A model generated the notes under the pieces. It was given only the letters and a program-made list of their open reading frames with translations. It did no database searches and was not told the origin of the DNA. From Lacibacter sediminis (GTDB lineage Bacteria > Bacteroidota > Bacteroidia > Chitinophagales > Chitinophagaceae), in NCBI RefSeq assembly GCF_014168535.1, contig NZ_CP060007.1, forward strand, positions 4,526,001 through 4,590,000: a stretch of DNA of 64,000 nucleotides. Direction: 5' to 3'. Shown in pieces: positions 8,131 to 16,345 of the stretch. Both the position numbers and the translations under genes were made by a program. How positions within the stretch are numbered: position 1 is the first letter of the stretch; each line of letters begins with the position of its first letter.

Positions 8131-8589
8131 TCAACTTTCTTTTGCCCTGATCTGCTCCAGCAAATCGTTCAACTGTGCCGCTGAAGCATCATTCATTTGA
8201 ATCATTTCTTCAAACAGGCTGTTGATTCGCTGTGTACTCAATTCCAGAATATTCAACCCGGCTCCTGTGAGCGACATCACCGTATGACGTTTATCGTTCA
8301 AATCAGTTGTCCGCTTCACCAGCTTCTTCAGCACCAGGCGATCAATGATCCTTGGTACATTTGAGCTTTTTTCGATCATCCGGCCTGCAATGTCTTTCAC
8401 ACACATATCATCAGGCGACTTGCCTTTTAAAATCCGGAGCACATTGTATTGTTCATGTGTTAAGCCAAAATTTTTCAACTCCCTGCTCATCAATGTCTTT
8501 AACCACCAGGCAGTATACAGGATATTGAGGCCTGCCTTGTGGGTTTCGTCTTTAAAATTCACACTTTGTATGGCTTGTTCTAATTTCAC
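8131..8589 (-). CDS. MarR family transcriptional regulator
   Basis: 152 aa from the GTG at 8589. A winged-helix MarR domain runs from about 30 to 130: LTHEQYNVLRIL, DMCVKDIAGRMIEKSSNVPRIIDRLVLKKLV (recognition helix), then the wing DLNDKRHTVMSLTGAG. It has a single cysteine, and lacks the N-terminal peroxide-sensing Cys motif of OhrR. An in-frame TTG at 8616 would extend the protein by nine residues, but those codons are the operator palindrome itself and lie upstream of the -7 element, so they are unlikely to be translated. Its promoter is overlapped by a perfect palindrome, pointing to autorepression. It heads the pirin/YceI/OsmC/FMN-reductase cluster and is the probable regulator of it. 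Confidence 0.88.
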   Translation of the reverse strand: MKLEQAIQSVNFKDETHKAGLNILYTAWWLKTLMSRELKNFGLTHEQYNVLRILKGKSPDDMCVKDIAGRMIEKSSNVPRIIDRLVLKKLVKRTTDLNDKRHTVMSLTGAGLNILELSTQRINSLFEEMIQMNDASAAQLNDLLEQIRAKES

Positions 8590-8593
8590 TATG

Positions 8594-8624
8594 CAAATGT
8601 ATGTACATACATGCAATTTTCAAA
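8594..8624 (-). promoter_or_regulatory. Promoter and palindromic operator of the marR-like gene
   Basis: On the minus strand, -33 TTTG (8624-8621), a 19-bp spacer and -7 TACATTTG (8601-8594) match the Bacteroidota consensus TTTG-N17-23-TAnnTTTG. The perfect 16-bp palindrome ATGTATGTACATACAT (8597-8612) covers the spacer end and the -7 box, so a bound dimer would block the polymerase. The GTG start at 8589 is only a few bases downstream, giving a very short or no leader. Confidence 0.78.
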
Positions 8625-8626
8625 AC

Positions 8627-8660
8627 AAAAAGGCAATCGATTTTATTCAATTGCCTTTTT
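8627..8660 (-). terminator. Terminator of the SurA-like foldase gene
   Basis: Perfect 11-bp arms AAAAAGGCAAT / ATTGCCTTTTT around a 12-nt loop lie 12 bp past the stop codon at 8672. The hairpin is symmetrical with T-runs on both strands, and separates the foldase gene from the marR promoter. Confidence 0.9.
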
Positions 8661-8671
8661 TCACAATTTCT

Positions 8672-10027
8672 TTAGTTTTTTACGGTATTACCGAGGATGG
8701 CTTTGATGGGTGCACAATCCTTGTATTCATCTTCGATCTGCACATAAAATGTATTCGAATTCTTGATGAACCACTTTTGCAGTTCTTTTTCTTTCTTTTC
8801 TTCTAATGCACGGCCTGCAATTTTGCTGTAATCATTTTCGATGTTCTCTCTGTGCGGAGCTGTGCGGCTTACGAGGTAAATCAAACGAACACCTTTCTTT
8901 CCCTGTGGATCAGTGAAAGCTGTTGGTTGCGCAAATTCACCTGGTTTTAATTTTTCCAGCAAAGGAACCATTTCTTTATCCAGGTCATCAATGTAAATAA
9001 TTGATGTGCCGTCTTTACCACGCATCATACCGGCAGTAAACTTTGAATTTTCTTCATCAGAATACTTGGCAACTGCTTCACCAAACTTCATGGTTCCGGC
9101 AATGAGTTTAGAACGTACAGTGTCAAGCTTATTGATGGCATCTTTAATATCCGGTTCATTAATGCGTGGTATTTTCAGGATATGTCTTACAGTTACTTCT
9201 TCACCATTTTTTGATAAACATTGAATGATGTGATAACCGAATTTCGATTTAATAACTCTTGATACCTGTCCTTCTTTTAAACTCATAGCCGTATTAAAGA
9301 AAGTTGGGTCCCACTGATTATCGTTTCTGTTCAATACATACAAGCCTGCATTTTCTTTTGCAGCAGGATCTTCACTGTATTGTGATGCAAGGAATTCCAT
9401 TTTCTTTGATCCACTTTCAACCTGGCGCTTGAATTCTTTTAACTCTTCCTGTGCATACTCTTCCATTTCACGACCGGCTTTTGGATAGACAACGATCTCT
9501 CCTATTTCCAATTCTGTTTCGTAAAATGCCAGACTGTCTTTCGGTATCTTATTAAAGAACGCTCTAACTTCTGTTGGTGTGATCTTTACATTTTCAACGA
9601 TCTTGCCACGCATTGCAGTAGCCAGCTTACTTTCTTTGATCGGTTCACGCATTTCTTCACGGAACTGGTAAATAGTTTTACCGGTGATCTGTTCGATCAC
9701 TTCTTTTGAGCCGTATTGCTGAATAAAATAACGGATACGATTATCAACATCTGCCTCTATCTCTTCATCGCTCACAGGAAGAGAATCTTTCTCAGCCTGG
9801 ATAGCCAGCATTTTATTAATGATGAGCTGTTGCATCAAATAACAAGATGCATCAGGAGGCAGATCATAATCCTTACTCTTCGCATCGTTGATCTGGTTGT
9901 CGATATCCGACTTCAGCATGATGCGATCCCCAACAACACCAATGATCTTATCGGCAACAATTTTCTTTGTTTGTGCCTGCACAAACACAACAGCCAATAA
10001 AGAAATTACAGTAAATATTTTTTTCAT
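8672..10027 (-). CDS. SurA-like periplasmic peptidyl-prolyl cis-trans isomerase
   Basis: 451 aa. The signal peptide MKKIFTVISLLAVVFVQAQ ends near residue 19, so it is exported. A SurA N-terminal chaperone segment follows (about 25-165), with DKIIGVVGDRIMLKSDID. Two parvulin (PPIC) domains lie at about 170-275 (FASQYSEDPAAKENAGLYVL..., GYHIIQCL) and 280-390 (VRHILKIP, FGEAVAKYSDEENSKFTAGMM). This matches SurA, the foldase for outer-membrane beta-barrels. It follows infB but a hairpin at 10057-10085 separates them, so it may have its own promoter. Bacteroidota often carry several such proteins in tandem; only one is here. Confidence 0.9.
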   Translation of the reverse strand: MKKIFTVISLLAVVFVQAQTKKIVADKIIGVVGDRIMLKSDIDNQINDAKSKDYDLPPDASCYLMQQLIINKMLAIQAEKDSLPVSDEEIEADVDNRIRYFIQQYGSKEVIEQITGKTIYQFREEMREPIKESKLATAMRGKIVENVKITPTEVRAFFNKIPKDSLAFYETELEIGEIVVYPKAGREMEEYAQEELKEFKRQVESGSKKMEFLASQYSEDPAAKENAGLYVLNRNDNQWDPTFFNTAMSLKEGQVSRVIKSKFGYHIIQCLSKNGEEVTVRHILKIPRINEPDIKDAINKLDTVRSKLIAGTMKFGEAVAKYSDEENSKFTAGMMRGKDGTSIIYIDDLDKEMVPLLEKLKPGEFAQPTAFTDPQGKKGVRLIYLVSRTAPHRENIENDYSKIAGRALEEKKEKELQKWFIKNSNTFYVQIEDEYKDCAPIKAILGNTVKN

Positions 10028-10056
10028 TCTTAAGAGATGAGCGTCAAAAGTAATAG

Positions 10057-10085
10057 AGATGGCCGTCTTTCGAGCACGGCCATCT
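10057..10085 (-). terminator. Hairpin between infB and the SurA-like gene
   Basis: Perfect 10-bp stem AGATGGCCGT / ACGGCCATCT with a 9-nt loop, 30 bp after the infB stop. The U-run on the minus strand is weak (CTATTACTTTT), so it may be a partial terminator or attenuator. Confidence 0.65.
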
Positions 10086-10114
10086 TTGTTTTAACAGTTT
10101 CTATGCTTTGCAGC

Positions 10115-13006
10115 TTATAAAGTACGTTTCACTTCTTCTTCTTCAAAGGCAACAATGGTATCGCCTACGTTCAGATCTGCGAAATTCTTGATCGTTAAAC
10201 CACATTCCATATTCGATGCAACTTCTTTTGCATCGTCTTTGAAACGTTTCAAGCTACCCAGTTCAGCGAAACCACCTTCTGTACGTGGGTATACCAATAC
10301 ACCATCACGGAACAAACGGATCTTCGCATCACGCTTCATTTTTCCATCGAGCACATAACAACCGGCAACAGTTGCTTTATCGAACTTGTACACTTCACGT
10401 ATTTCAACTGTAGCAACTTCTTTCTCTGTGATCTTCGGTTCCAACAAGCCTTCCATCGCACTCTTCACTTCTTCAATGGCATTATAGATGATGGAGTAGT
10501 TCTTGATCTCCACGCCTTCCTGCTCAGCGAGGCGTGATGCCTGCAATGAAGGACGAACGTTAAAGCCGATCAGGATCGCATCAGATGCGCTTGCCAATGT
10601 AACATCGGCCTCAGATATCTGACCAACTGCCTTATGAACTACGTTCACGGCAATTTCTTCAGTTGAAAGCTTCTGCAACGAATCGGTTAAGGCTTCTACC
10701 GAACCATCCACGTCACCTTTGATGATGAGGTTGAGTTCTTTAAAGTTACCAAGTGCCAAACGACGACCGATCTCATCGAGTGTGATATGTTTCTTGGTTC
10801 TGATACCTTGCTCACGGAGGATCTGTGCACGACGGCCGGCAATTTCTTTTGCTTCAGCTTCATCTTCATACACCTTGAATTTCTCACCCGCTTGCGGTGC
10901 ACCATTCAAACCAAGTATCTGAACAGGTGTTGATGGACCTGCTTTATCAATACGCTGGTTACGCTCGTTGAACATGGCTTTGATACGTCCGTAGTACTGA
11001 CCAGATACGATCAGATCACCTTGTTTAAGTGTTCCGTTCTGTACAAGGATTGTAGCAACATATCCACGGCCTTTATCCAACGATGCTTCAATGATTGAAC
11101 CTGTTCCTTCACGCTCAGGATTTGCTTTCAGTTCAAGCAATTCAGCTTCCAGCAATATTTTTTCGAGGAGCTTATCTACGTTCAATCCTTTCTTGGCAGA
11201 GAGTTCCTGGCTTTGGAATTTACCACCCCACTCTTCAACAAGAATGTTCATTTGAGATAACTGCTCGTATATTTTTTGCGGATTTGCTCCGTCTTTATCG
11301 ATCTTGTTTACTGCAAAGATCATTGGCACACCAGCTGCCTGCGCATGGCTGATGGCTTCTTTTGTTTGCGGCATCACTGCATCGTCCGCAGCTACAACTA
11401 TCACGGCAACATCCGTAACCTTGGCACCACGGGCACGCATAGCCGTAAACGCTTCGTGACCGGGTGTATCGAGGAAGGTGATCTTTTTACCTGCTGCATT
11501 GGTTACTTCATAAGCGCCAATGTGCTGGGTAATACCTCCGGCCTCGCCAGATACTACGTTTGCATTACGGATATAATCGAGCAATGATGTTTTACCATGA
11601 TCAACGTGACCCATAATGGTAACGATTGGTGCACGTGGCTGCAGGCTGTCAACATCATCATCCTCTTCTTCCTCCTCCATTTCTGCCTGCTTCTCCATAT
11701 CAATGAACTCTACTTCAAAGCCGAATTCACCTGCCACCAATTCAATCAATTCAGCATCAAGACGTTGGTTGATTGAAACCATCATACCCAAACTGAAACA
11801 TTTTGCCACAACATCAGTTGCTGATACATCCATCAAGCTTGCCAATTCAGCAGCACTGATGAATTCTGTTACCTGCAGCTTGTTGTCTTCGCCACCCTCC
11901 GGCATGTTATCAGCCATTTCATCACGCTTGAGTTTGCGGTATTTAGCTTTTAAGCTCTTACCACGACCACCCTGGCCTGAAAGTTTGGCTTGTGTTTCAC
12001 GGAGTTTTTCCTGGATCTCTTTTGCATCGATCACTTTGTCTTCACGACGGGTGATTGCAGGACGGCTACCGGCTCTTTGTGGAGGTCCGATTCTTGATCC
12101 GCCTTCTCTGCGCTGACCACCGCCTTGTTGCTGACCGCCCCTATTTTGGAAGCCGCCACCTTGCTGGCCACCCTGGCCTTGTTGCTGACCACCACCTTGC
12201 GGAGGTTGACTGCCTTTCTTATCAATAGGGATACGTTTGCGCTTACGCTTTTCTTTATCCTTATCGGTTATAACAGGCTTAGGTCTTGTATCTGAATTAA
12301 CAGGAAGTTCAATTTTGCCGAGGATCTTAGGTCCTTCCAGTTTGTCGGCTTTAATGTTTTCAATTACCACTTCTTCATCTTCTTCCGCTACTGGTTCTTC
12401 GGTAACTGCTACTGCTACAGGTGCCACCACTTCTTCTTTTACTTCAGGAACCACAACTTCTTCCTTGGGTTCTTCTTTCTTTTTCTTTTCGATCTTCTTA
12501 GGTCGTGTAGAAGAATCAATTTTATCAAGATCGATCTTGGTAATGATCTTTGGACCTTCCACTTCCGGCGCTTCCACCTTTGTTACTTCGGGCTCAGGTT
12601 GTGGTTGTACGATCTCTTCCACTTTTGGCACTTCTGCCACCACTACCACGGGTGGTTGTTCTACCACTACCGGCGCCTCAACCGGTTTTACTTCTTCCAC
12701 CTTTGGCTCTTCTTTTACAACCTTTTTTACTTCCTTCCTGATCGAAATGTCCTCTTCTTCTTTTTTCTTCTTCAAATCAGACATACCACCCTTGGGAATT
12801 TCGATCTGATCACTTTTTGCTTTCGCCAGTTTATCAGATGAGAATTCTGCCTGCAACGCACGGTACATACCTTCCGTAAGCTTTGCAGTGGGCTTAAGAT
12901 CGTCTTTATTGAAGCCTTTGTTGGCCAAAAAATCAATAAGGGTGTCCTTGCCGATATTGAATTCCTTGGCAGCGGCCATTAAACGTGGTGTATTACTTTC
13001 TGACAT
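10115..13006 (-). CDS. infB: Translation initiation factor IF-2
   Basis: 963 aa. IF-2 is the GTPase that brings fMet-tRNA to the 30S subunit and promotes subunit joining. An IF2_N domain (residues 1-60) is followed by a long low-complexity linker: a Pro/Val/Glu-rich part (about 90-250), then a Gly/Gln-rich part (about 270-310). The IF2 assembly segment and the G domain follow, with GHVDHGKT (about 465-472), DTPGHEAF and NKID. Domains II and III and a C-terminal fMet-tRNA-binding domain ending in KRTL complete it. The linker length and composition are typical for Bacteroidota. It lies in the standard order after rimP and nusA, 85 nt downstream of nusA. Confidence 0.98.
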   Translation of the reverse strand: MSESNTPRLMAAAKEFNIGKDTLIDFLANKGFNKDDLKPTAKLTEGMYRALQAEFSSDKLAKAKSDQIEIPKGGMSDLKKKKEEEDISIRKEVKKVVKEEPKVEEVKPVEAPVVVEQPPVVVVAEVPKVEEIVQPQPEPEVTKVEAPEVEGPKIITKIDLDKIDSSTRPKKIEKKKKEEPKEEVVVPEVKEEVVAPVAVAVTEEPVAEEDEEVVIENIKADKLEGPKILGKIELPVNSDTRPKPVITDKDKEKRKRKRIPIDKKGSQPPQGGGQQQGQGGQQGGGFQNRGGQQQGGGQRREGGSRIGPPQRAGSRPAITRREDKVIDAKEIQEKLRETQAKLSGQGGRGKSLKAKYRKLKRDEMADNMPEGGEDNKLQVTEFISAAELASLMDVSATDVVAKCFSLGMMVSINQRLDAELIELVAGEFGFEVEFIDMEKQAEMEEEEEDDDVDSLQPRAPIVTIMGHVDHGKTSLLDYIRNANVVSGEAGGITQHIGAYEVTNAAGKKITFLDTPGHEAFTAMRARGAKVTDVAVIVVAADDAVMPQTKEAISHAQAAGVPMIFAVNKIDKDGANPQKIYEQLSQMNILVEEWGGKFQSQELSAKKGLNVDKLLEKILLEAELLELKANPEREGTGSIIEASLDKGRGYVATILVQNGTLKQGDLIVSGQYYGRIKAMFNERNQRIDKAGPSTPVQILGLNGAPQAGEKFKVYEDEAEAKEIAGRRAQILREQGIRTKKHITLDEIGRRLALGNFKELNLIIKGDVDGSVEALTDSLQKLSTEEIAVNVVHKAVGQISEADVTLASASDAILIGFNVRPSLQASRLAEQEGVEIKNYSIIYNAIEEVKSAMEGLLEPKITEKEVATVEIREVYKFDKATVAGCYVLDGKMKRDAKIRLFRDGVLVYPRTEGGFAELGSLKRFKDDAKEVASNMECGLTIKNFADLNVGDTIVAFEEEEVKRTL

Positions 13007-13091
13007 AATGAACTTCCCTTGCCATACCTCAGTACGAGGGAATATCTTGTTTAATTGTTTATATAAATCTTATCTAAATAACTTTTTACAG

Positions 13092-14339
13092 TTACTCTTT
13101 TTCAAACTCTTCTTTCAATACACGACGTACATCTTCAATGGTTTCTTTCTCCAGATCTGTACGACGTTCTAATTCTTCTGCTGTTAATTCCAATACACTG
13201 CGTGCCGTATCGCAACCAATGCGTTTCAACTCATCAATCACCCAACCTTCGATCTCATCTGTAAATTCATCCAGATCGATATCAAATTCATTTACTTCTT
13301 CTTCTGTATCACGATAAACATCAATTTCAAAGCCAGTTAATTCACAGGCGAGTTTAATGTTTACACCACGCTTACCAATTGCCAATGAAACCTGGTCGGG
13401 TTTCAGGTAAACTTCAGCATGTTTTCTATCCTGATCAATGTCCATGCTTGTGATCTTGGCAGGTGTTAATGAACGTTGGATAAGCAGATTGATGTTCGCT
13501 GTGTAATTGATCACATCAATATTTTCATTCTTCAGTTCACGAACGATACCATGGATACGGCTACCTTTCATCCCTACGCAGGCACCCACCGGATCGATAC
13601 GATCATCGAAGCTTTCAACTGCAACTTTCGCTCTTTCTCCCGGTTCACGCACAATTTTTCTGATAACGATCAAACCATCAAAGATCTCCGGCACTTCAAT
13701 TTCGAGCAATTTAGCAAGGAACAACGGACTTGTTCTCGACAAAATAATCACAGGTGCATTATTTTTCAGCTCCACCTTCTTAATCACAGCACGGATGTTC
13801 TCGCCTTTCTTGAAATAATCCTGTGGAATCTGCTCACTCTTTGGCAACAATAATTCATTTCCTTCTTCATCGAGCAACAATACTTCCTTCTTCCAAACCT
13901 GGTAAACTTCTGCACTCAGAATTTCACCAATACGGTCAGAATATTTTTTTACCAATACGTTCTTCTTAAGATCACCGATACGGCTTGCCAGTGTTTGCTT
14001 TGCAGCAAGTATAGCACGGCGGCCGAAATCATGAATATCTACATCTTCATATAACTCTTCGCCCACTTCATAATCAGGTTCCAGCTTCACAGCATCTGTA
14101 TAGGCAATCTGCGCCAACGGATCTTCTACCTGTCCATCTTCCACAATGGTACGACGACGCATGATCTCAAGATCACCCTTCTCCGTATTTACGATCACAT
14201 CGAAGTTATCGTCACTGCCATATTTCTTACGAAGCAATGTTTTAAACACATCTTCCAGCACTTTCATCATCGTGGGACGGTCGATATTTTCCGCATCCTT
14301 AAACTCCTGGAAACTCTCAATAAGATTGATACTTGCCAT
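13092..14339 (-). CDS. nusA: Transcription termination/antitermination factor NusA
   Basis: 415 aa. The N-terminal RNA-polymerase-binding domain (about 1-125) is followed by an S1 domain (about 130-200), then two KH domains (about 225-345) with GACVGMKGSRIHGIVREL and SLAIGKRGVNIKLACELTG. A short acidic C-terminal helix-hairpin-helix-like tail follows (RIGCDTARSVLELTAEEL). NusA binds the elongating polymerase and nascent RNA and modulates pausing and termination. It lies between rimP (49 nt upstream) and infB (85 nt downstream) in the conserved operon. Confidence 0.98.
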   Translation of the reverse strand: MASINLIESFQEFKDAENIDRPTMMKVLEDVFKTLLRKKYGSDDNFDVIVNTEKGDLEIMRRRTIVEDGQVEDPLAQIAYTDAVKLEPDYEVGEELYEDVDIHDFGRRAILAAKQTLASRIGDLKKNVLVKKYSDRIGEILSAEVYQVWKKEVLLLDEEGNELLLPKSEQIPQDYFKKGENIRAVIKKVELKNNAPVIILSRTSPLFLAKLLEIEVPEIFDGLIVIRKIVREPGERAKVAVESFDDRIDPVGACVGMKGSRIHGIVRELKNENIDVINYTANINLLIQRSLTPAKITSMDIDQDRKHAEVYLKPDQVSLAIGKRGVNIKLACELTGFEIDVYRDTEEEVNEFDIDLDEFTDEIEGWVIDELKRIGCDTARSVLELTAEELERRTDLEKETIEDVRRVLKEEFEKE

Positions 14340-14388
14340 AACACTTTTTTTTAAATAGTCCGGTTGTTTTCACTGTCAGCAACCGTAA

Positions 14389-14862
14389 TCAGTTAAATAC
14401 AATTTGAATTTTAGTTGATTTAATATCTGCATAAACCAGGTTGTGTTGTATCACTTCCTGTTTTTTACCTTTTCCCTTTGTTTCTTCCAGCGTTACTTCC
14501 AGTTCACCTGCTGATAGTAATTTGCCCTCAAGTTTGCGGCCATCTTTCATGATCACTTCCACCTGCCGGCCAATATTTTTGGTGTACTGACGGTTGAGTT
14601 TCAGTGGTTCTTCCAAACCCGGAGAGGAAACTTCCAGTGCGAAATCACCTTCGTTGAAAAGTGTTGTTTCTTCTATTCGTTTGTACAAAGCCCGGTTATA
14701 CTGGATGCAGCGGCTGATGGGTAAACCTGCATCGGCATCAACAAACACCTGTATATTATTGCCCGGTTTCAGTTTTACGTCTACCAGGAAACAATCAGGA
14801 TCATTGCTGATCACTTCTTCCATCATTTGCCTGATGCTTTCTGTCTTTTGTTCTAAGTTCAT
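14389..14862 (-). CDS. rimP: Ribosome maturation factor RimP
   Basis: 157 aa from the ATG at 14862 (MNLEQKTESIRQMM). RimP assists 30S assembly. The N-terminal domain shows CFLVDVKLKPGNNIQVFVDADAG, and the GDFALEVSSPGLEEPL motif is the RimP hallmark; an SH3-like C-terminal domain follows. An earlier in-frame start at 14904 was rejected: those codons run through a perfect hairpin in the probable leader and give no conserved sequence. It is the first gene of rimP-nusA-infB. Confidence 0.95.
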   Translation of the reverse strand: MNLEQKTESIRQMMEEVISNDPDCFLVDVKLKPGNNIQVFVDADAGLPISRCIQYNRALYKRIEETTLFNEGDFALEVSSPGLEEPLKLNRQYTKNIGRQVEVIMKDGRKLEGKLLSAGELEVTLEETKGKGKKQEVIQHNLVYADIKSTKIQIVFN

Positions 14863-14877
14863 GTAAGGAAAATAAAG

Positions 14878-14900
14878 AAGGGAACGTTTTCCGTTCCCTT
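14878..14900 (-). promoter_or_regulatory. Hairpin in the 5' leader of rimP-nusA-infB
   Basis: Perfect 9-bp arms AAGGGAACG / CGTTCCCTT around a 5-nt loop lie between the -7 element (14924-14931) and the rimP ATG (14862). It ends 15 nt before the start codon. It may affect translation or early termination; no U-run follows it. Confidence 0.5.
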
Positions 14901-14923
14901 CCACTGTTTCTTTTATCCGACCG

Positions 14924-14931
14924 CAAATGTA
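14924..14931 (-). promoter_or_regulatory. -7 element of the rimP-nusA-infB operon
   Basis: The minus strand reads TACATTTG, an exact TAnnTTTG match, about 62 nt before the rimP start. No clear -33 TTG at standard spacing. Confidence 0.5.
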
Positions 14932-15022
14932 AGAGAATACAGGGTAATGGAAAAATTTTTTTCAGCCTGTATTCAACGGTAAGCTTTAGGGGAATCTTCA
15001 CACAAAGGGAAGCGGTTTAATT

Positions 15023-15030
15023 TATCTTTG
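15023..15030 (+). promoter_or_regulatory. -7 element directly before the DUF4834 gene
   Basis: TATCTTTG matches TAnnTTTG and lies only 7 nt before the ATG at 15038, implying a very short leader or leaderless transcript. Confidence 0.5.
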
Positions 15031-15037
15031 CAGCATC

Positions 15038-15274
15038 ATGTTACTACGTTATTTACTCTACGGACTCCTGATCTATTTTGTGTTCCGTTTTATTTTCAGA
15101 TTTGTTATTCCTGTAACAAGGGCTGCACGAACTATGAAAAGCAAGATGAATGAATTTCAAACACGTATGCAGGAACAACAACAGCAACAGGCTGCTGCAC
15201 AACGCCCTCAACCTGTAAAGGAACCGCTCACTCCTAAAGAAGGTGATTATATTGAGTTTGAAGAAGTAAAATAA
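15038..15274 (+). CDS. DUF4834 family small membrane protein
   Basis: 78 aa. One hydrophobic, aromatic-rich segment (LLRYLLYGLLIYFVFRFIFRFVIP, about residues 2-25) is followed by a basic stretch (RAARTMKSKM), a Gln-rich run and an acidic tail (GDYIEFEEVK). This is the pattern of the DUF4834 family, which is confined to Bacteroidota. It is probably an inner-membrane protein with a cytosolic tail; function unknown. Divergent from rimP and monocistronic. Confidence 0.8.
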   Translation: MLLRYLLYGLLIYFVFRFIFRFVIPVTRAARTMKSKMNEFQTRMQEQQQQQAAAQRPQPVKEPLTPKEGDYIEFEEVK

Positions 15275-15277
15275 GAA

Positions 15278-15341
15278 GGCACAATATCCAAGGGACAAGG
15301 CACAAGAGAGAAGAACCAATGCACAAAATCCAAGGAACAAG
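15278..15341. repeat. Degenerate direct repeat GCACAA(A)ATCCAAGG(G/A)ACAAG
   Basis: Two imperfect copies lie at 15278-15300 (GGCACAATATCCAAGGGACA...) and 15321-15341 (GCACAAAATCCAAGGAACAA...). The core CAAAATCCAA recurs at 18821-18830 before tRNA-Asn. It looks like a decayed small intergenic repeat rather than coding sequence. Confidence 0.45.
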
Positions 15342-15362
15342 TGGTAAATCTAAAATCAGAAA

Positions 15363-15986
15363 TCATACATCCTGCATCAGACCAAGTTCCTCCACTTTCA
15401 TTCCGGCTTTCAAATGCACTGTTTGTAACCCCAGTTGTTGAGCTGCTTCAATATTATTGATACTATCGTCGATAAATATTGTTTCAGTTGCATTCAACCC
15501 ATGCTTCTCCAATACATATTCAAAGGCTGAGGAATTGGGTTTGCGATGACCGATACGGTGCGAATAATAAGCCGCATCAAACAAATCATCAAACACCTGC
15601 CCAGGCCTCCAAGCCTCGTACCTGCGTTGAAATTCCTGCAAATGAATTTCATTGGTGTTACTAAGTAAATACAAATCATACTTCTCTCTCAGCTGAGGTA
15701 ATACGGCCACACTTTCAGGTCTGAAATCGAGCAGTAATGCATTCCACGCATCCTTGATCTGTACATTGGTTAACGATAAACCGGTTGCTGCACGCAGATC
15801 ATCATAAAATAATTGATCATCCATTCCTGTTTCCAATCTCCTGAACAGATCGTTGCTATGAAACTGGTTGAAAAAGTCAGAGAAGTTGGTAACACCCAAT
15901 TTAGCAAAGGCTTTTTCGCTCAACTTAAAATCGATATCGAGCAATACACCACCAAGGTCGAATATGATCGCTTTTGTTTGTTGCAT
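15363..15986 (-). CDS. HAD family phosphatase/hydrolase (subfamily IA)
   Basis: 207 aa from the ATG at 15986 (MQQTKAIIFDLGGVLLDID). HAD motif I is FDLGGVLLD, with Asp9 as nucleophile (DLG rather than DxD, as in many epoxide-hydrolase-like HADs). Motif II is LLSNTNE, motif III the Lys of GHRKPNSSAF, and motif IV FIDDSINN. An alpha-helical cap lies between motifs I and II. Cytosolic; it could act on a sugar phosphate or nucleotide, but the substrate is unknown. A longer in-frame start at 16088 would add 34 residues with no family similarity. Confidence 0.85.
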   Translation of the reverse strand: MQQTKAIIFDLGGVLLDIDFKLSEKAFAKLGVTNFSDFFNQFHSNDLFRRLETGMDDQLFYDDLRAATGLSLTNVQIKDAWNALLLDFRPESVAVLPQLREKYDLYLLSNTNEIHLQEFQRRYEAWRPGQVFDDLFDAAYYSHRIGHRKPNSSAFEYVLEKHGLNATETIFIDDSINNIEAAQQLGLQTVHLKAGMKVEELGLMQDV

Positions 15987-16097
15987 ACTGCAAAGAAACA
16001 AGACTGTTTCAAATGATGATTCAGGTTCAGAATTTCTTTCTTTTGAAGGGCAAAAAATATCTCTTGAAATTATAGCAGCACGATACATCGATTTTTC

Positions 16098-16105
16098 TAT
16101 CTTTG
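16098..16105 (+). promoter_or_regulatory. -7 element of the tRNA-Met gene
   Basis: TATCTTTG, an exact TAnnTTTG match, 17 nt upstream of the mature tRNA 5' end. Confidence 0.55.
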
Positions 16106-16122
16106 CCCCCGCCCAAAAGGCC

Positions 16123-16196
16123 GGATCCTTAGCTCAGTCGGTTAGAGCATCTGACTCATAATCAGAGGGTCGTAGGTTCAAATCCTACAGGATCCA
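16123..16196 (+). tRNA. tRNA-Met (anticodon CAT)
   Basis: 74-nt cloverleaf. The acceptor stem GGATCCT pairs with AGGATCC, discriminator A; D-arm GCTC..GAGC, anticodon stem CTGA/TCAG around the loop CTCATAA (CAT), T-arm GTAGG-TTCAAAT-CCTAC. CCA is not encoded. CAT could also be a lysidine-modified tRNA-Ile2, but the sequence does not decide this. Confidence 0.93.
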
Positions 16197-16302
16197 CGAA
16201 TAATAAATGCCGGTAAGGCAGAAAGACGGGAAATGAGTTGAACTTAAAGATTACTTCTCGCCTTTCCGTCTTCCCGGCTTTATCATAAAAATGGCTTTAA
16301 CC

Positions 16303-16331
16303 TTTGCTTAACCGATAAGCAGATACTTTTG
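16303..16331 (+). promoter_or_regulatory. Promoter of the beta-barrel protein gene
   Basis: TTTG (16303-16306), a 17-bp spacer and TACTTTTG (16324-16331), a full match to the Bacteroidota primary-sigma consensus; the ATG follows 15 nt later. Confidence 0.7.
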
Positions 16332-16345
16332 CCTCTTTACAAATT

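Noticed and set aside
11616..12809. Long plus-strand open frames opposite infB (166 and 190 aa)
   Set aside because: Low-complexity Ser/Thr-rich translations caused by the repetitive IF-2 linker; infB is certain.
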